In this document: in pieces, positions 19,260 to 28,370 of the stretch
Layout of the letters: each line of letters starts with the position of its first letter
How positions within the stretch are numbered: the stretch's first letter is position 1
NCBI GenBank assembly: GCA_019136325.1
Contig: JAGVUJ010000242.1
Location: 1 to 45,326 of the forward strand
Origin: Deltaproteobacteria bacterium
GTDB taxonomy: Bacteria > Desulfobacterota > Syntrophia > Syntrophales > Smithellaceae
Direction: 5' to 3'
Length of the DNA stretch: 45,326 nucleotides
Notes under the pieces: generated by a model
Seen by the model: only the letters and a program-made list of their open reading frames with translations
Databases searched by the model: none
What the model was told of the DNA's origin: nothing
Made by a program: the position numbers and the translations under genes

Positions 19260-19275
19260 AAGCTGATCAACGATT

Positions 19276-19596
19276 CTATTCGGAACTCCCTTTTTTTATT
19301 TTTTCAATTTCTTCCCTGATCATTCTCTCCGCGATTTCCGGAACAATTTTGCGGGCGATTCGTTCCAGTATTTCTTCCGCTTTTTTCATAACGTCTTCGT
19401 ATAGTTTATTTCCCGTTTGGTTTTCCTCAATGACATCAACCAGGGTATAAACCTCTTTTGCGAGCAGGGAATCGTTATCGTAACCACGGCCGTCCACGAC
19501 AATGACTTCCTGGTTGCTGTCATTTTTATCATCGGGCAACGCCTCGTTGAGGTCGTGAATTTCTTTATGATCGTCTGGAATGGAATGCGCATCCAT
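19276..19596 (-). CDS. Small acidic protein of unknown function
   Basis: 106 residues from the chosen start. The N-terminal half is highly acidic and probably disordered (residues ~1-40, rich in Asp, Glu and Asn). The C-terminal half is predicted helical and ends EEILERIARKIVPEIAERM, then IREEIEKIKKG. That tail resembles a short module found at the ends of several deltaproteobacterial signalling proteins and, more loosely, the C-terminus of PopZ (DUF2497). This resemblance is by eye only. The ATG at 19596 is preferred over one two codons upstream because AGGAG lies 6 nt before it, whereas it touches the other. The gene probably leads a two-gene unit with the lipoprotein. Confidence 0.6.
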   Translation of the reverse strand: MDAHSIPDDHKEIHDLNEALPDDKNDSNQEVIVVDGRGYDNDSLLAKEVYTLVDVIEENQTGNKLYEDVMKKAEEILERIARKIVPEIAERMIREEIEKIKKGSSE

Positions 19597-19792
19597 ATTC
19601 ATCTCCTTATCGCCGTTTACTCAATAAGATTTTTTTGAAGTGTTGGAATTGTTACCATAGAGAACAAAACAGTTCAAGATATATATCCGGAGATATCGGG
19701 TATTTTAAAATTATAGAAAACCGTTTTTATTGTTGACTTTCTCCGATGATTTCGTATTGAATGATTTTCAAAATATGATAGAAAGAAAAAAT

Positions 19793-20734
19793 ATGAAAAG
19801 GATTCTAATTACCGGAGGAGCCGGGTTTATCGGTTCCCACCTTTGCGAAAGGCTGCTGGCTGAAGGTAACGATATCATCTGTTTGGATAATTTTTTTACC
19901 GGCAATAAAAACAATATTACTCATCTGCTCGGCAATCCTCGTTTTGAACTGATTCGTCACGACATCATCAATCCCGTCTACATCGAAGTTGATGAAATTT
20001 ACAACATGGCCTGTCCGGCTTCGCCTGTTCATTATCAGTATAATCCCATTAAGACCATCAAGACCAGCGTTCTGGGCGCGATTAATGTCCTGGGTATTGC
20101 CAAAAGAACGAAGGCTAAAATCCTGCAGGCTTCCACATCTGAAATATACGGCGATCCCGAAGTGCATCCGCAAAATGAATCCTACTGGGGGAAGGTTAAC
20201 CCGATAGGGATTCGCAGCTGCTATGATGAGGGAAAAAGAGCGGCGGAATGCCTGATGATGGACTATCGAAGGCAGAATGCCGTCAACACAAAAATAGTTC
20301 GCATCTTTAACACCTACGGTCCGCATATGGCTCTTAATGACGGTCGCGTCGTCAGTAATTTCATCATTCAGGCTCTGCAAAACAAAGATATCACCGTTTA
20401 CGGAGATGGTTTACAAACCAGATCGTTTTGCTATATCGACGACATGATCGAGGGGTTGATCCTGATGATGACCTCGCCGAATGATTTTTACGGTCCGGTG
20501 AATATCGGCAATCCGGAGGAATTTACCATCATGGCGCTGGCGGAAAAAGTGATTAAACTGACGAAAAGTAATTCTAAAATAAAATTCCTTGCTTTGCCGG
20601 AGGATGATCCGGTTCAAAGAAGACCGGATATAACACTGGCGAAAACCAGACTCGGCTGGCTTCCGGAGATTAATCTGGCCGATGGTCTTGCCCGAACGAT
20701 TGAATATTTTCGCAGAGCATTGAAAACATCATAA
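19793..20734 (+). CDS. UDP-glucuronate decarboxylase (UDP-xylose synthase, SDR family)
   Basis: 313 residues, the usual size. It converts UDP-glucuronate to UDP-xylose with bound NAD+. The Rossmann motif GGAGFIGSH is at 8-16, the catalytic T-S-E near 115-117 ([10 protein letters not shown]) and the Y-x3-K pair at Y144/K148 ([12 protein letters not shown]). The RSCYDEGKR block and [10 protein letters not shown] are typical of UXS rather than of 4-epimerases. An in-frame start further upstream (19730 or 19775) is possible, but the Rossmann fold begins immediately after the ATG at 19793. The next gene, 26 bp downstream, is UDP-glucose dehydrogenase, which makes its substrate. The pair supports a cell-surface polysaccharide role. 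Confidence 0.88.
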   Translation: MKRILITGGAGFIGSHLCERLLAEGNDIICLDNFFTGNKNNITHLLGNPRFELIRHDIINPVYIEVDEIYNMACPASPVHYQYNPIKTIKTSVLGAINVLGIAKRTKAKILQASTSEIYGDPEVHPQNESYWGKVNPIGIRSCYDEGKRAAECLMMDYRRQNAVNTKIVRIFNTYGPHMALNDGRVVSNFIIQALQNKDITVYGDGLQTRSFCYIDDMIEGLILMMTSPNDFYGPVNIGNPEEFTIMALAEKVIKLTKSNSKIKFLALPEDDPVQRRPDITLAKTRLGWLPEINLADGLARTIEYFRRALKTS

Positions 20735-20760
20735 ATAATTATAGAAGGGCTGAAAGTGCA

Positions 20761-22137
20761 ATGAGATTCAAGAAAAAAATCCTTTGTATCGGTGCAGGTT
20801 ATGTTGGCGGTCCCTCCATGGCTATGATTGCCTACAAATGTCCCGATTATCAGGTGACGGTGGTGGACATAAATTCTGCAAGAATTGACGCCTGGAATTC
20901 TCCGCAGCTTCCCGTTTTTGAACCCGGCCTGGATAATATTGTAAAAAAAACCCGAGGCAGAAATCTTTTTTTCAGAACAGATATTGAAAATCAGATCAAA
21001 GAAAATGACATCATTTTTGTCAGCGTCAATACGCCGACAAAGAGTTACGGCGCCGGGGCGAATATGGCCGCCGATTTACAATATGTGGAAAAAACCGCCC
21101 GGCAGATTCTGAAATTTTCACAATCATCAAAAATCGTCATCGAAAAAAGCACGTTGCCGGTTAAAACCGCTCTGGCCATGGAAAAAATCTTGTCCCATGC
21201 GAAAGGGAAAATCCGCTTTGAAGTGCTCTCAAATCCCGAGTTTATGGCGGAGGGCACAGCTATCTGCGATCTGGAGAATCCTGATCGCGTGCTCATCGGT
21301 TCGCGTGAGACAAAATGCGGATTGGAAGCAAGATCCCGATTGATTGATATTTACAATCGCTGGATCCCGCAGGATAAAATTATTACCTCCAACATCTGGA
21401 GCAGCGAATTATCCAAGTTGGTGGCCAACGCCTTTCTTGCTCAGCGTGTGTCCTCCATCAATTCCATATCCGCTTTGTGCGAAAAAACAGATGCCGACAT
21501 TAACGAAGTTGCCAAAGCCATCGGAATGGACAGACGAATCGGCGATAAATTTCTGAAAGCCGGCATTGGCTTCGGTGGATCATGCTTTAAAAAAGATCTT
21601 CTGAATCTTGTTTATTTGTGTAATTACTATGGACTGCGGGAGGTTGCCTCTTACTGGGAAAACGTTATCCGGATTAATGAATATCAGCGGGAACGTTTCA
21701 TCAACCAGATTCTTCACAGCATGTTCGGAACGTTAGCGGGCAAGAAAATCTGCATCCTGGGATTTGCTTTCAAAGCCGACACCAGTGATACCCGGGAAAG
21801 CCCGGCCTTGTATATTACCCAAAAGCTGATGGCAGAACAGGCCGAAATCGTTGTTTCAGATCCCCGGGCGCTGAAAAATGCAGAGTTGGACCTTGCGGGA
21901 GCCAAAGGAAAAGTTTCGTTTATTGAAGATCCCTATGCCGCGGCGGCGAACAGCCATGCCGTTATTGTGCTGACGGATTGGGATTTATACCGCAGGTTGG
22001 ATTTCAGAAGAGTATACCGCTCGATGATCAAACCGGCTTTTCTCTTCGACGGCAGGAATATTCTGGACCATCGGAAATGTTTTTCCATCGGGTTTAATGT
22101 TTATCGGATCGGGAAGCCGGCTCTGACTCATATTTAA
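20761..22137 (+). CDS. ugd: UDP-glucose 6-dehydrogenase, eukaryote-like type
   Basis: 458 residues. It oxidises UDP-glucose twice to UDP-glucuronate using NAD+. The N-terminal Rossmann domain is CIGAGYVGGP (9-18). The catalytic motif FGGSCFKKD places the nucleophile at Cys275, matching animal UGDH Cys276. The central and C-terminal domains contain LSNPEFMAEGTA, SSELSKLVANAFLAQR, SSINSISALCE and LGFAFKADTSDTRESPA. Many stretches (ARIDAWNSPQLPVFEPGLD, SVNTPTKSYGAG, SISALCE) look closer to animal and plant UGDH than to the common short bacterial Ugd. It forms an operon with the UDP-glucuronate decarboxylase upstream and converges with yraN 10 bp downstream. Confidence 0.93.
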   Translation: MRFKKKILCIGAGYVGGPSMAMIAYKCPDYQVTVVDINSARIDAWNSPQLPVFEPGLDNIVKKTRGRNLFFRTDIENQIKENDIIFVSVNTPTKSYGAGANMAADLQYVEKTARQILKFSQSSKIVIEKSTLPVKTALAMEKILSHAKGKIRFEVLSNPEFMAEGTAICDLENPDRVLIGSRETKCGLEARSRLIDIYNRWIPQDKIITSNIWSSELSKLVANAFLAQRVSSINSISALCEKTDADINEVAKAIGMDRRIGDKFLKAGIGFGGSCFKKDLLNLVYLCNYYGLREVASYWENVIRINEYQRERFINQILHSMFGTLAGKKICILGFAFKADTSDTRESPALYITQKLMAEQAEIVVSDPRALKNAELDLAGAKGKVSFIEDPYAAAANSHAVIVLTDWDLYRRLDFRRVYRSMIKPAFLFDGRNILDHRKCFSIGFNVYRIGKPALTHI

Positions 22138-22147
22138 GATTTTCGCA

Positions 22148-22525
22148 TTAATGAATGTCGATAAAATCAAAAGCGTTTTTGATCAAATGGATTTCATTGC
22201 GTTGAGATGTCATGGTTATCGCGACAACGTCAAAACGCGTTTTTTTATCCGCAAGATGATTGTTCTGAAGATACCATAAAGCCAGTTGTGATAATTTTTT
22301 CTGCTTCTTCATGCCTACAGCCTGTTCGGGATATCCCAATGCCCAGGATTTTCTCGTTTTAACTTCGATAAAAACAATGTCTCCGTCTTCCTCGGCAATC
22401 ATGTCGATTTCACCCAAGGGACAACGGAAATTGGTTTCCATGACGCGATAGCCGTTTTTCTTCAAAAAAGCAGCGGCGATTTTTTCACCTTCTTTGCCGG
22501 TAATGATTTTCGTCTTGTCCTGCAT
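22148..22525 (-). CDS. yraN: YraN family (UPF0102) nuclease-like protein
   Basis: 125 residues, the family size. It has the restriction-endonuclease-like core GEIDMIAEEDGDIVFIEVKTR (residues ~38-58), with the D...E-x-K metal-binding triad. The cellular substrate of the family is not firmly known. It follows rnhB directly with no gap, the usual neighbour, and closes the ffh-rpsP-trmD-rplS-rnhB cluster. No N-terminal export signal. Confidence 0.92.
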   Translation of the reverse strand: MQDKTKIITGKEGEKIAAAFLKKNGYRVMETNFRCPLGEIDMIAEEDGDIVFIEVKTRKSWALGYPEQAVGMKKQKKLSQLALWYLQNNHLADKKTRFDVVAITMTSQRNEIHLIKNAFDFIDIH

Positions 22526-23143
22526 TTAAACGTTAAACTCAAAAGAGATCTGATTTAAATTTTTCACATGAAACGATTTGCGATGAATTTTACAAATACC
22601 GAACTTCCGGATGGCGTCAAGATGTTCTTTGGTTCCGTACCCCTTGTTTTTAAGAAAATTGTAATGCTGGAACTGACGATGGTACATTTCCATGATGTGG
22701 TCACGGGTTACTTTGGCCATAATCGAGGCGGCCGCGATGGAAATACTGAGGTTGTCTCCTTTGATCAGTGGCTTCTGCGGGGTGATGATGGGAACGCGAT
22801 GCACTCCATCGACCAGGATAAAATCGGGAGAAACGGACAGCTCCAGCACGGAATCGCGCATGGCCTGTAAAGAAGCCTGGAGAATATTGACACGATCGAT
22901 AACATCAACATCAACCACCCGCATGCCGACGGCAAGAGAATCTTTTTCGATGATGGAGAATAGTTTTTCTCTTTTAGCTGCGGTAAGTTTTTTGGAATCT
23001 TTTATGTCGGCATTAACGTAATCGGGCGGAAAAACGACTGCTGCCGCAACAACCGGACCGGCCAAAGGCCCTCTTCCCACTTCATCGACACCGGCAATCA
23101 AACGATATCCGTCTTTGCGGGCGATTTTTTCATAAGTATTCAT
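22526..23143 (-). CDS. rnhB: Ribonuclease HII
   Basis: 205 residues, the normal size. It cleaves RNA in RNA-DNA hybrids and starts removal of misincorporated ribonucleotides. The catalytic signature GVDEVGRGPLAGPVVAAAV (~19-37) has Asp and Glu of the DEG/V-GRG motif. Further acidic residues lie in DSKKLTAAKRE and LVDGVHRV (~113-120). The gene sits between rplS and yraN, a conserved arrangement, and stops exactly where yraN starts. Confidence 0.97.
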   Translation of the reverse strand: MNTYEKIARKDGYRLIAGVDEVGRGPLAGPVVAAAVVFPPDYVNADIKDSKKLTAAKREKLFSIIEKDSLAVGMRVVDVDVIDRVNILQASLQAMRDSVLELSVSPDFILVDGVHRVPIITPQKPLIKGDNLSISIAAASIMAKVTRDHIMEMYHRQFQHYNFLKNKGYGTKEHLDAIRKFGICKIHRKSFHVKNLNQISFEFNV

Positions 23144-23214
23144 TCGTGAAGAAGAAGCCCTTGCCTTAAGATCCGGTAGGTTAAACGTTTTTCAAAAACG
23201 GCTGCGGACGTTTC

Positions 23215-23562
23215 TTACTGTTTCGCGGCGTCTTTAATCCTTGCTTTTTTACCTCTGAGATTTCTCAAGTAATAAAGACGCGATCGGCGCACTTTACCAC
23301 GGCTGATCACTTCAATCTGATCGATTACCGGAGAATGCAGAGGAAATGTCCTTTCGACGCCCACGCCATAAGAAACTTTTCTTACCGTAAAATTGGCACG
23401 GCTGTTTCCCTGTCTTTTACGAATAACGACGCCTTCAAAAGCCTGGATTCTCTGCTTCTGGCCTTCAATAATTCTCACGTAAACCTTTACAGTGTCACCG
23501 GTTTTAAAGCCGGGAATATCGCCTCTCATTTGTTCCTTTTCAATCATTTCTACAATATTCAT
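23215..23562 (-). CDS. rplS: 50S ribosomal protein L19
   Basis: 115 residues, identical in length to E. coli L19. It sits at the 30S-50S interface. Signatures are [13 protein letters not shown] and [21 protein letters not shown] (the latter given as [11 protein letters not shown] plus FTVRK), and it ends with the [17 protein letters not shown] tail. An in-frame TTG four codons upstream exists, but the ATG at 23562 has GGAGG at proper spacing and matches the family N-terminus ([11 protein letters not shown]). It follows the RNA methyltransferase gene by 28 bp. Confidence 0.97.
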   Translation of the reverse strand: MNIVEMIEKEQMRGDIPGFKTGDTVKVYVRIIEGQKQRIQAFEGVVIRKRQGNSRANFTVRKVSYGVGVERTFPLHSPVIDQIEVISRGKVRRSRLYYLRNLRGKKARIKDAAKQ

Positions 23563-23590
23563 ATTTCCCTCCAAAGATTGCTATAAAAAT

Positions 23591-24142
23591 TCAAATACTC
23601 ATAATTCTGTCCAGGATAATTGCAGCAGCCGATCGTACGGACAGATGATTATAACCGGAAGCACCTTTTATCGGTTCCAGTTTAAAGTCGGAAGCGTTAA
23701 TCAACTCGTCGGATAAGCCGAATCCCGTGCCGAAAATCAGTAGATACGTATCGTCGCCATTCTTTAAAAGACTTTTCAGCTCCGCAAACGTTAAAACGTT
23801 TCCAGTAAAATTTGCGCCGGTAACAACGGTCTTCGGTTTGCGCCTCGTTCGAGCAATGATGTCGTCTATAACGGCCTGGAGGCTTTCTTCAAGCTTGATC
23901 AATTCAAACGCCGCTCTGCGGAATGCATTGTATCGAGCTCCGTAACCCTCTCGCCAGTGACGGATTATTTCCTGTGCCAGGCTTCGCTGTTCTTCAATGG
24001 GATTGACAATATAAAAACCGCCGGCCTTATATGTTTTTACTGTTCTGGCAATATCATGAATATCCATGTTCGCAATTGCCGTCGTGACGACATCGCCGTT
24101 TTTATTATATACCGGATAATGTAAAAGAGCTACATAAAGCAT
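23591..24142 (-). CDS. SAM-dependent RNA methyltransferase (SPOUT-like, PF09936 type)
   Basis: 183 residues. It matches the family of predicted knotted RNA methyltransferases found between trmD and rplS in Thermotoga, Aquifex and deltaproteobacteria. It starts with LYVALLHYPVYNKNGDVVTTA and IANMDIHDIARTVKTY. The C-terminal half holds the SAM-knot-like strands LLIFGTGFGLSDEL (~132-145) and SGYNHLSVRSAAAIILDR (~161-178). The substrate RNA is unknown. Its location, 79 bp after trmD and 28 bp before rplS, supports a role in tRNA or rRNA modification. Confidence 0.85.
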   Translation of the reverse strand: MLYVALLHYPVYNKNGDVVTTAIANMDIHDIARTVKTYKAGGFYIVNPIEEQRSLAQEIIRHWREGYGARYNAFRRAAFELIKLEESLQAVIDDIIARTRRKPKTVVTGANFTGNVLTFAELKSLLKNGDDTYLLIFGTGFGLSDELINASDFKLEPIKGASGYNHLSVRSAAAIILDRIMSI

Positions 24143-24221
24143 TTCGCTTGCCGTATCATATCAATCATCCTGACTATTCAGGCGCACACCCATACATTAT
24201 AAATTTCTGAAAATCAAGGTT

Positions 24222-24962
24222 TTATATCTCTTTCAGCTTGATTTTTTCGATGATTTTCTGATCGTCCGGGGAAAGTTTCATTTTTTTGAGCAAATCCGGC
24301 CGTTTTTTATAAGTTCTTCGGAGTGATTCTGTTTTGCGCCATGTTTCTATTTCAGCATGATTTCCCGACAACAACACATCCGGAACCCCCCATCCTTTGT
24401 ACACCGCCGGCCTTGTGTATTGAGGATATTCGAGAAGATCTTGAGAAAAGGATTCCGTAAGTTTTGATTCCGGATTGCCTAAAAAATCAGGTAATAAACG
24501 GGAAACGGCGTCGATGAGGACAAGTGCAGCCAGTTCACCTCCGGTCAGGATATAGTCACCGATGGAAATTTCTCTATCCACCAGATGTTCCCGTATTCTT
24601 TCGTCAACGCCCTCATAACGGCCGCATATGATAATGATGTTTTCCTGACCGGCAAGTTCCGCGGCAATTTTTTGATTAAATACTTCACCCTGAGGGGTCA
24701 TCAAAATAACGCAGGATTTCTCTTTTCTTTTTTTATTGATGGAGGATAAGGCCTTTTCCACCGGTTCCAGTTTCATGACCATGCCGCAACCGCCGCCATA
24801 CGGTGCGTCATCGGTCATTTTGTGTTTGTCTTCGGCCCAGTTGCGGATATCGTGCAAAGCAATGTTGATGATGCCTTTTCCCTGAGCTTTTTTTAAAAGG
24901 CTGCAATTGAGCGGAGATGAAAACATCTCGGGAAAAATTGACAATACATCAAAATTAATCAC
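24222..24962 (-). CDS. trmD: tRNA (guanine-N1-)-methyltransferase
   Basis: 246 residues, full length. It makes m1G37 in tRNAs to prevent +1 frameshifting. The start codon is GTG, two nucleotides after the rimM stop, so translation is probably coupled. Motifs: [10 protein letters not shown] at the N-terminus, [15 protein letters not shown] (~53-67), TPQGEVFNQ (~89-97), and the knot region [12 protein letters not shown] (~112-123) and [20 protein letters not shown] (~132-151). The C-terminal helical domain with [13 protein letters not shown] binds tRNA. Confidence 0.97.
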   Translation of the reverse strand: MINFDVLSIFPEMFSSPLNCSLLKKAQGKGIINIALHDIRNWAEDKHKMTDDAPYGGGCGMVMKLEPVEKALSSINKKRKEKSCVILMTPQGEVFNQKIAAELAGQENIIIICGRYEGVDERIREHLVDREISIGDYILTGGELAALVLIDAVSRLLPDFLGNPESKLTESFSQDLLEYPQYTRPAVYKGWGVPDVLLSGNHAEIETWRKTESLRRTYKKRPDLLKKMKLSPDDQKIIEKIKLKEI

Positions 24963-24964
24963 TT

Positions 24965-25465
24965 TTATAATCCGAGGGGAATTTTTACAGTCATAACCCG
25001 CTGATGTAGGTCAATGCTTTTTATAACATCAGAGATCGCTGGTAGAAGTATTTCTTTTTTTCCGTTTCGGCAGACGTAAACATCATTGCTGCCCGTCGGG
25101 AAAATGGTTTCTATTTTTCCGATATAATCACCATTTTCGCTGTAAACATCAAGGCCGATAATATCGTGACAATAATACTCTCCGGCGGACAGCTTTTTAA
25201 GAATATCCTTTGAAAAAAACACCTTGCCGCCGATAAGATTCCTTGCGGAATCCACATTCTTTATTTCATCAAGTTCTATAAAAAATGTCCGTCCGGATTT
25301 TTCGATTTTTTTGAGACAAAAACGATTTTTTTGTCCCGGAATTTTTTCTATATAAACAAAATCTGGTTTTAAAAAATTGCCGGCAGCCTCCAAACAAGAC
25401 AAAACTTTTAAACAGCCGTGGAGGCCGCGGGTTTTTACAATCTCTCCAGCTTCAAAGAGATCCAT
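24965..25465 (-). CDS. rimM: Ribosome maturation factor RimM
   Basis: 166 residues. It binds ribosomal protein S19 and helps the 30S head mature. The N-terminal beta-barrel contains [15 protein letters not shown] (~7-21), and the C-terminal PRC-barrel contains [20 protein letters not shown] (~95-114) and [18 protein letters not shown]. An in-frame TTG at 25480 overlaps the khpA stop. The ATG at 25465 begins just before the conserved domain and was chosen, although its Shine-Dalgarno is weak. The order khpA-rimM-trmD is standard. Confidence 0.95.
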   Translation of the reverse strand: MDLFEAGEIVKTRGLHGCLKVLSCLEAAGNFLKPDFVYIEKIPGQKNRFCLKKIEKSGRTFFIELDEIKNVDSARNLIGGKVFFSKDILKKLSAGEYYCHDIIGLDVYSENGDYIGKIETIFPTGSNDVYVCRNGKKEILLPAISDVIKSIDLHQRVMTVKIPLGL

Positions 25466-25472
25466 GGAATGC

Positions 25473-25703
25473 CTATTCAATTATTTCTAAAACAGCTCGC
25501 TTATGCGCCTTGGCGGATGCCGCGCTTAAAATCATCCGAATCGCCTTGGCGGTTCTCCCCTGCTTGCCGATAACCTTGCCTAAATCTTCTTTTGCCACGC
25601 GTAGTTCTATAACAGATGTTTGTTCGCCGATGATTTCAGTCACTTCAACTTTATCCGGGAAATCTACCAAAGCCTGAGATATATATTTGATCAATTCCTT
25701 CAT
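25473..25703 (-). CDS. khpA: KH-domain RNA-binding protein KhpA
   Basis: 76 residues forming a single KH domain, with the GxxG loop VIGKQGR (~44-50). In other bacteria KhpA binds RNA, often as a partner of KhpB/Jag. The ATG at 25703 is chosen over one two codons upstream because GGAGG lies 8 nt before it but only 2 nt before the other. The position between rpsP and rimM is the usual one. Confidence 0.93.
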   Translation of the reverse strand: MKELIKYISQALVDFPDKVEVTEIIGEQTSVIELRVAKEDLGKVIGKQGRTAKAIRMILSAASAKAHKRAVLEIIE

Positions 25704-25798
25704 CGTCATAACCTCCGCTGAGTTTACTTAATTCTTTTTAGAAATAATTCATTTCAATAACTGATCGCTTCTCAAACAATTTAGTGGCTGGTTAAAAC

Positions 25799-26053
25799 TC
25801 ATTTGATCTTGGCTTCAATACCTTTGGTCTTAAGCAAATTAGCTACTGTCAGAGTTGTCTTGGCGCCCTTTGCCAACCATCTGCGGACACGTTCTTCCTT
25901 GACAATAATTTCTGCCGGATTTTTCTTGGGATCATAATTGCCTAAAATTTCCAAAAATCTTCCGTCGCGTGGAAAATCAGTATCAGCCGCCACAATTCTA
26001 TAAAAGGGTTTGCCTTTGGCACCCATCCGAGTCAGTCTAATTTTTACACCCAT
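25799..26053 (-). CDS. rpsP: 30S ribosomal protein S16
   Basis: 84 residues, the normal size. It begins MGVKIRLTRMGAKGKPFYRI, the family hallmark. GRFLEILGNYDPKKNP follows at ~31-46. A strong AGGAGGTAA precedes the ATG. It lies 66 bp after ffh and 95 bp before khpA. Confidence 0.98.
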   Translation of the reverse strand: MGVKIRLTRMGAKGKPFYRIVAADTDFPRDGRFLEILGNYDPKKNPAEIIVKEERVRRWLAKGAKTTLTVANLLKTKGIEAKIK

Positions 26054-26119
26054 CGATTTTTACTATTACCTCCTTAAAATAATAATTTTTTTAATTTTTT
26101 TATCATACTTTTTCGGATA

Positions 26120-27451
26120 TTAAAAGGGGAAATTCCTCATCAGAGATTTAATCCCGTCTTTTTTACTAAATTTTTTCATTATTTTCCTTATTTCTATGTA
26201 ATTTTTCAATAAAAGATTTACATCCTGAACGGTTGTTCCACTGCCCAAAGCGATTCGTTTGCGTCTCCTGCCGTCGATGATCAGGTAGTTGTATCGTTCC
26301 TCTCTGGTCATGGAATCTATGATCGCGGTGATTTTAACCAGTTGTTTATCATCCGGTTCTAATTCTCTCAGCGCTTTCATTTTCCCCAATCCCGGAATCA
26401 TTCCCAGGATATCTTTCATAGACCCCATTTTTTTGATTTGTGCAAGTTGATTGCGAAAATCCTCCAGTGAAAAACTGTTTTTTCGGATGCTTTTTTCGAG
26501 TTCCAGAGCTGTTTTTTTATCGATATTGGCTTGCGCCTTTTCCACCAGAGAAAGAATATCGCCCATACCCAGAATGCGTGAGGCCATTCTTTCCGGATGA
26601 AAAACTTCCAGGTTGTCCGTTTTTTCTCCCACACCGACAAATTTAATCGGCTTTCCGATAACCGATTTCAACGACAAGGCGCTGCCACCGCGCGCGTCAC
26701 CGTCCATCTTGGTCATAATCACGCCGTCAATGCCGATGAGTTCATTGAATTTTACACCCACATTGACCGCATCCTGGCCGGTCATCGCGTCGGCAACATA
26801 GATAATTTCCGCCGGATGGACTTTGCTTTTGATCTTCTGAAGCTCTTCCATTAACAGATGATCAATGTGTAACCTGCCCGCAGTATCAATGATCAGCACT
26901 TCATAACCGTTTCTTTTGGCATTCTCCACGGCCTGAAAACATATTTCGACGGGATCTTTTAAGCTTTGGTCTTCGAAAACGCCGGCGTTAATCTGTTTTC
27001 CCAGCAGCGCCAGTTGTTCGATAGCCGCCGGACGATAAACGTCCGCGGAAACGAGGCACACTTTTTTCCTTTCCTGCGACAACAGGAGAGCCAATTTCGC
27101 TGCCGTCGTCGTTTTACCGCATCCCTGCAGGCCGACCAGCATAATGACGGAAGGAATTCTGGATCCGAATTTTATGCTGGAACTTGTTCCTCCCATCAGC
27201 TCAACAAGCCGGTCATGAACGATCTTGACGATCTGCTGACCGGGTGTAATGCTTTCGAGAACTTCCTTTCCCACGGCTTTGCTGCGTACGTCTTCAACGA
27301 AATCTTTAGCCACTTTGAAGTTAACGTCCGCCTCCAAAAGGGCCATGCGAATTTCCTTGAGCGAGGCATTGACGTTTTCTTCCGTCAGCATGCCACGCCC
27401 TTTGAGTTTCTTAAAAATATTTTCCAGTTTTTCAGACAGATTCTCGAACAT
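26120..27451 (-). CDS. ffh: Signal recognition particle protein Ffh
   Basis: 443 residues, full length. With 4.5S RNA it targets nascent membrane proteins to FtsY. The N helical bundle spans ~1-95. The G domain carries GLQGCGKTTTAAKLA (~107-121), the RPAAIEQL box, DTAGRLHID (~190-198) and TKMDGDARGGSAL (~247-259). The M domain (~300-443) includes MGSMKDILGMIPGLGKM and the GSGTTVQDVN RNA-binding loop. It precedes rpsP, the usual order in this phylum. Confidence 0.97.
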   Translation of the reverse strand: MFENLSEKLENIFKKLKGRGMLTEENVNASLKEIRMALLEADVNFKVAKDFVEDVRSKAVGKEVLESITPGQQIVKIVHDRLVELMGGTSSSIKFGSRIPSVIMLVGLQGCGKTTTAAKLALLLSQERKKVCLVSADVYRPAAIEQLALLGKQINAGVFEDQSLKDPVEICFQAVENAKRNGYEVLIIDTAGRLHIDHLLMEELQKIKSKVHPAEIIYVADAMTGQDAVNVGVKFNELIGIDGVIMTKMDGDARGGSALSLKSVIGKPIKFVGVGEKTDNLEVFHPERMASRILGMGDILSLVEKAQANIDKKTALELEKSIRKNSFSLEDFRNQLAQIKKMGSMKDILGMIPGLGKMKALRELEPDDKQLVKITAIIDSMTREERYNYLIIDGRRRKRIALGSGTTVQDVNLLLKNYIEIRKIMKKFSKKDGIKSLMRNFPF

Positions 27452-27470
27452 GATTAAACGCCCATTCTTT

Positions 27471-28259
27471 TTAGTTTGTTTTTATATCAATTTTTTTGAT
27501 GATGCAATTTGATCCGGTTTTGGCGGAAATTTTTCCGGCAGCCTTGCGGGCCTGATCCTGACTATTTAAACCGGTGACAATCAATCGATAGACGACACCC
27601 TTCCCTTTTAATTCAGCCTTGATTATTTTTGACTGAAAACCCAGAGCGGCTACTTTTTTATTCATTTCATAGGCCTTGGATTTGTCTTTCAGGGATGCCA
27701 CCTGCACAATAAACTTCTGTTTGCCGACAGTATTGTCTGAAGATCCTGTACGCTCACGGGCAGAGTCTTCTTTGTCGCTGTTTGCTTTTGTAATGACATG
27801 CTGTTTCTTTTCCTGCAATTCAATATTTTCTTTCGCCGCAACAACAGCCGGAGAATTTGTTTCAATATGAAATTTCCCTTTCTGAAGATCTTCCTCGGCG
27901 ATGATTGTAACATTAGCCGCCTGCTTGTCCGGAATGGTTTCATTCTGGAATAATTCTTTTTTCCCCGTCAGCGCGGAATGATACGTGAAGTCCAGATTTT
28001 CCTCTTTAGGCGTCGATGAAGATTCTCCGGCCTGAGCCGCTTGTTGCTGCGCCATTTTTATTTTAGCCGGACGCCAGACCATGGCCAGCGCTTTTTGCGG
28101 CAAAGAAGCTATCTCTCGCGGATACGTGTCGATATTTTTTCCAACACCGACGCCGAAAAGAAAAGCGGCGCAAAGGAGAGCGGTCATGCCGCCCAGAACA
28201 ATGGACAAGCCCGCCTTCCCTATTTTTAATTCAAAATTTTTAGCGTTTCCTGTAGCCAT
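27471..28259 (-). CDS. SPOR-domain membrane protein
   Basis: 262 residues. One N-terminal transmembrane segment (~17-39, after a short cytoplasmic tail rich in Lys) anchors it in the inner membrane. A long low-complexity charged linker in the periplasm (~60-180) precedes a C-terminal SPOR domain (~185-262, KFIVQVASLKDKSKAYEMNK and RLIVTGLNSQDQARK). SPOR domains bind denuded septal peptidoglycan, so a role in cell division is likely, similar to FtsN or DedD; the exact counterpart cannot be named. It lies between argS and ffh. argS-SPOR adjacency is common in deltaproteobacteria. Confidence 0.88.
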   Translation of the reverse strand: MATGNAKNFELKIGKAGLSIVLGGMTALLCAAFLFGVGVGKNIDTYPREIASLPQKALAMVWRPAKIKMAQQQAAQAGESSSTPKEENLDFTYHSALTGKKELFQNETIPDKQAANVTIIAEEDLQKGKFHIETNSPAVVAAKENIELQEKKQHVITKANSDKEDSARERTGSSDNTVGKQKFIVQVASLKDKSKAYEMNKKVAALGFQSKIIKAELKGKGVVYRLIVTGLNSQDQARKAAGKISAKTGSNCIIKKIDIKTN

Positions 28260-28370
28260 CAGCCCGACTTTTATGCGTATAAAAATTAAAAAAAACCGGC
28301 AGCAGGTTTTTACATAGATTTATATGTTAGCTTTTCCCGAAATATAAGTAAAGGTTGAACTTTGAAAATA

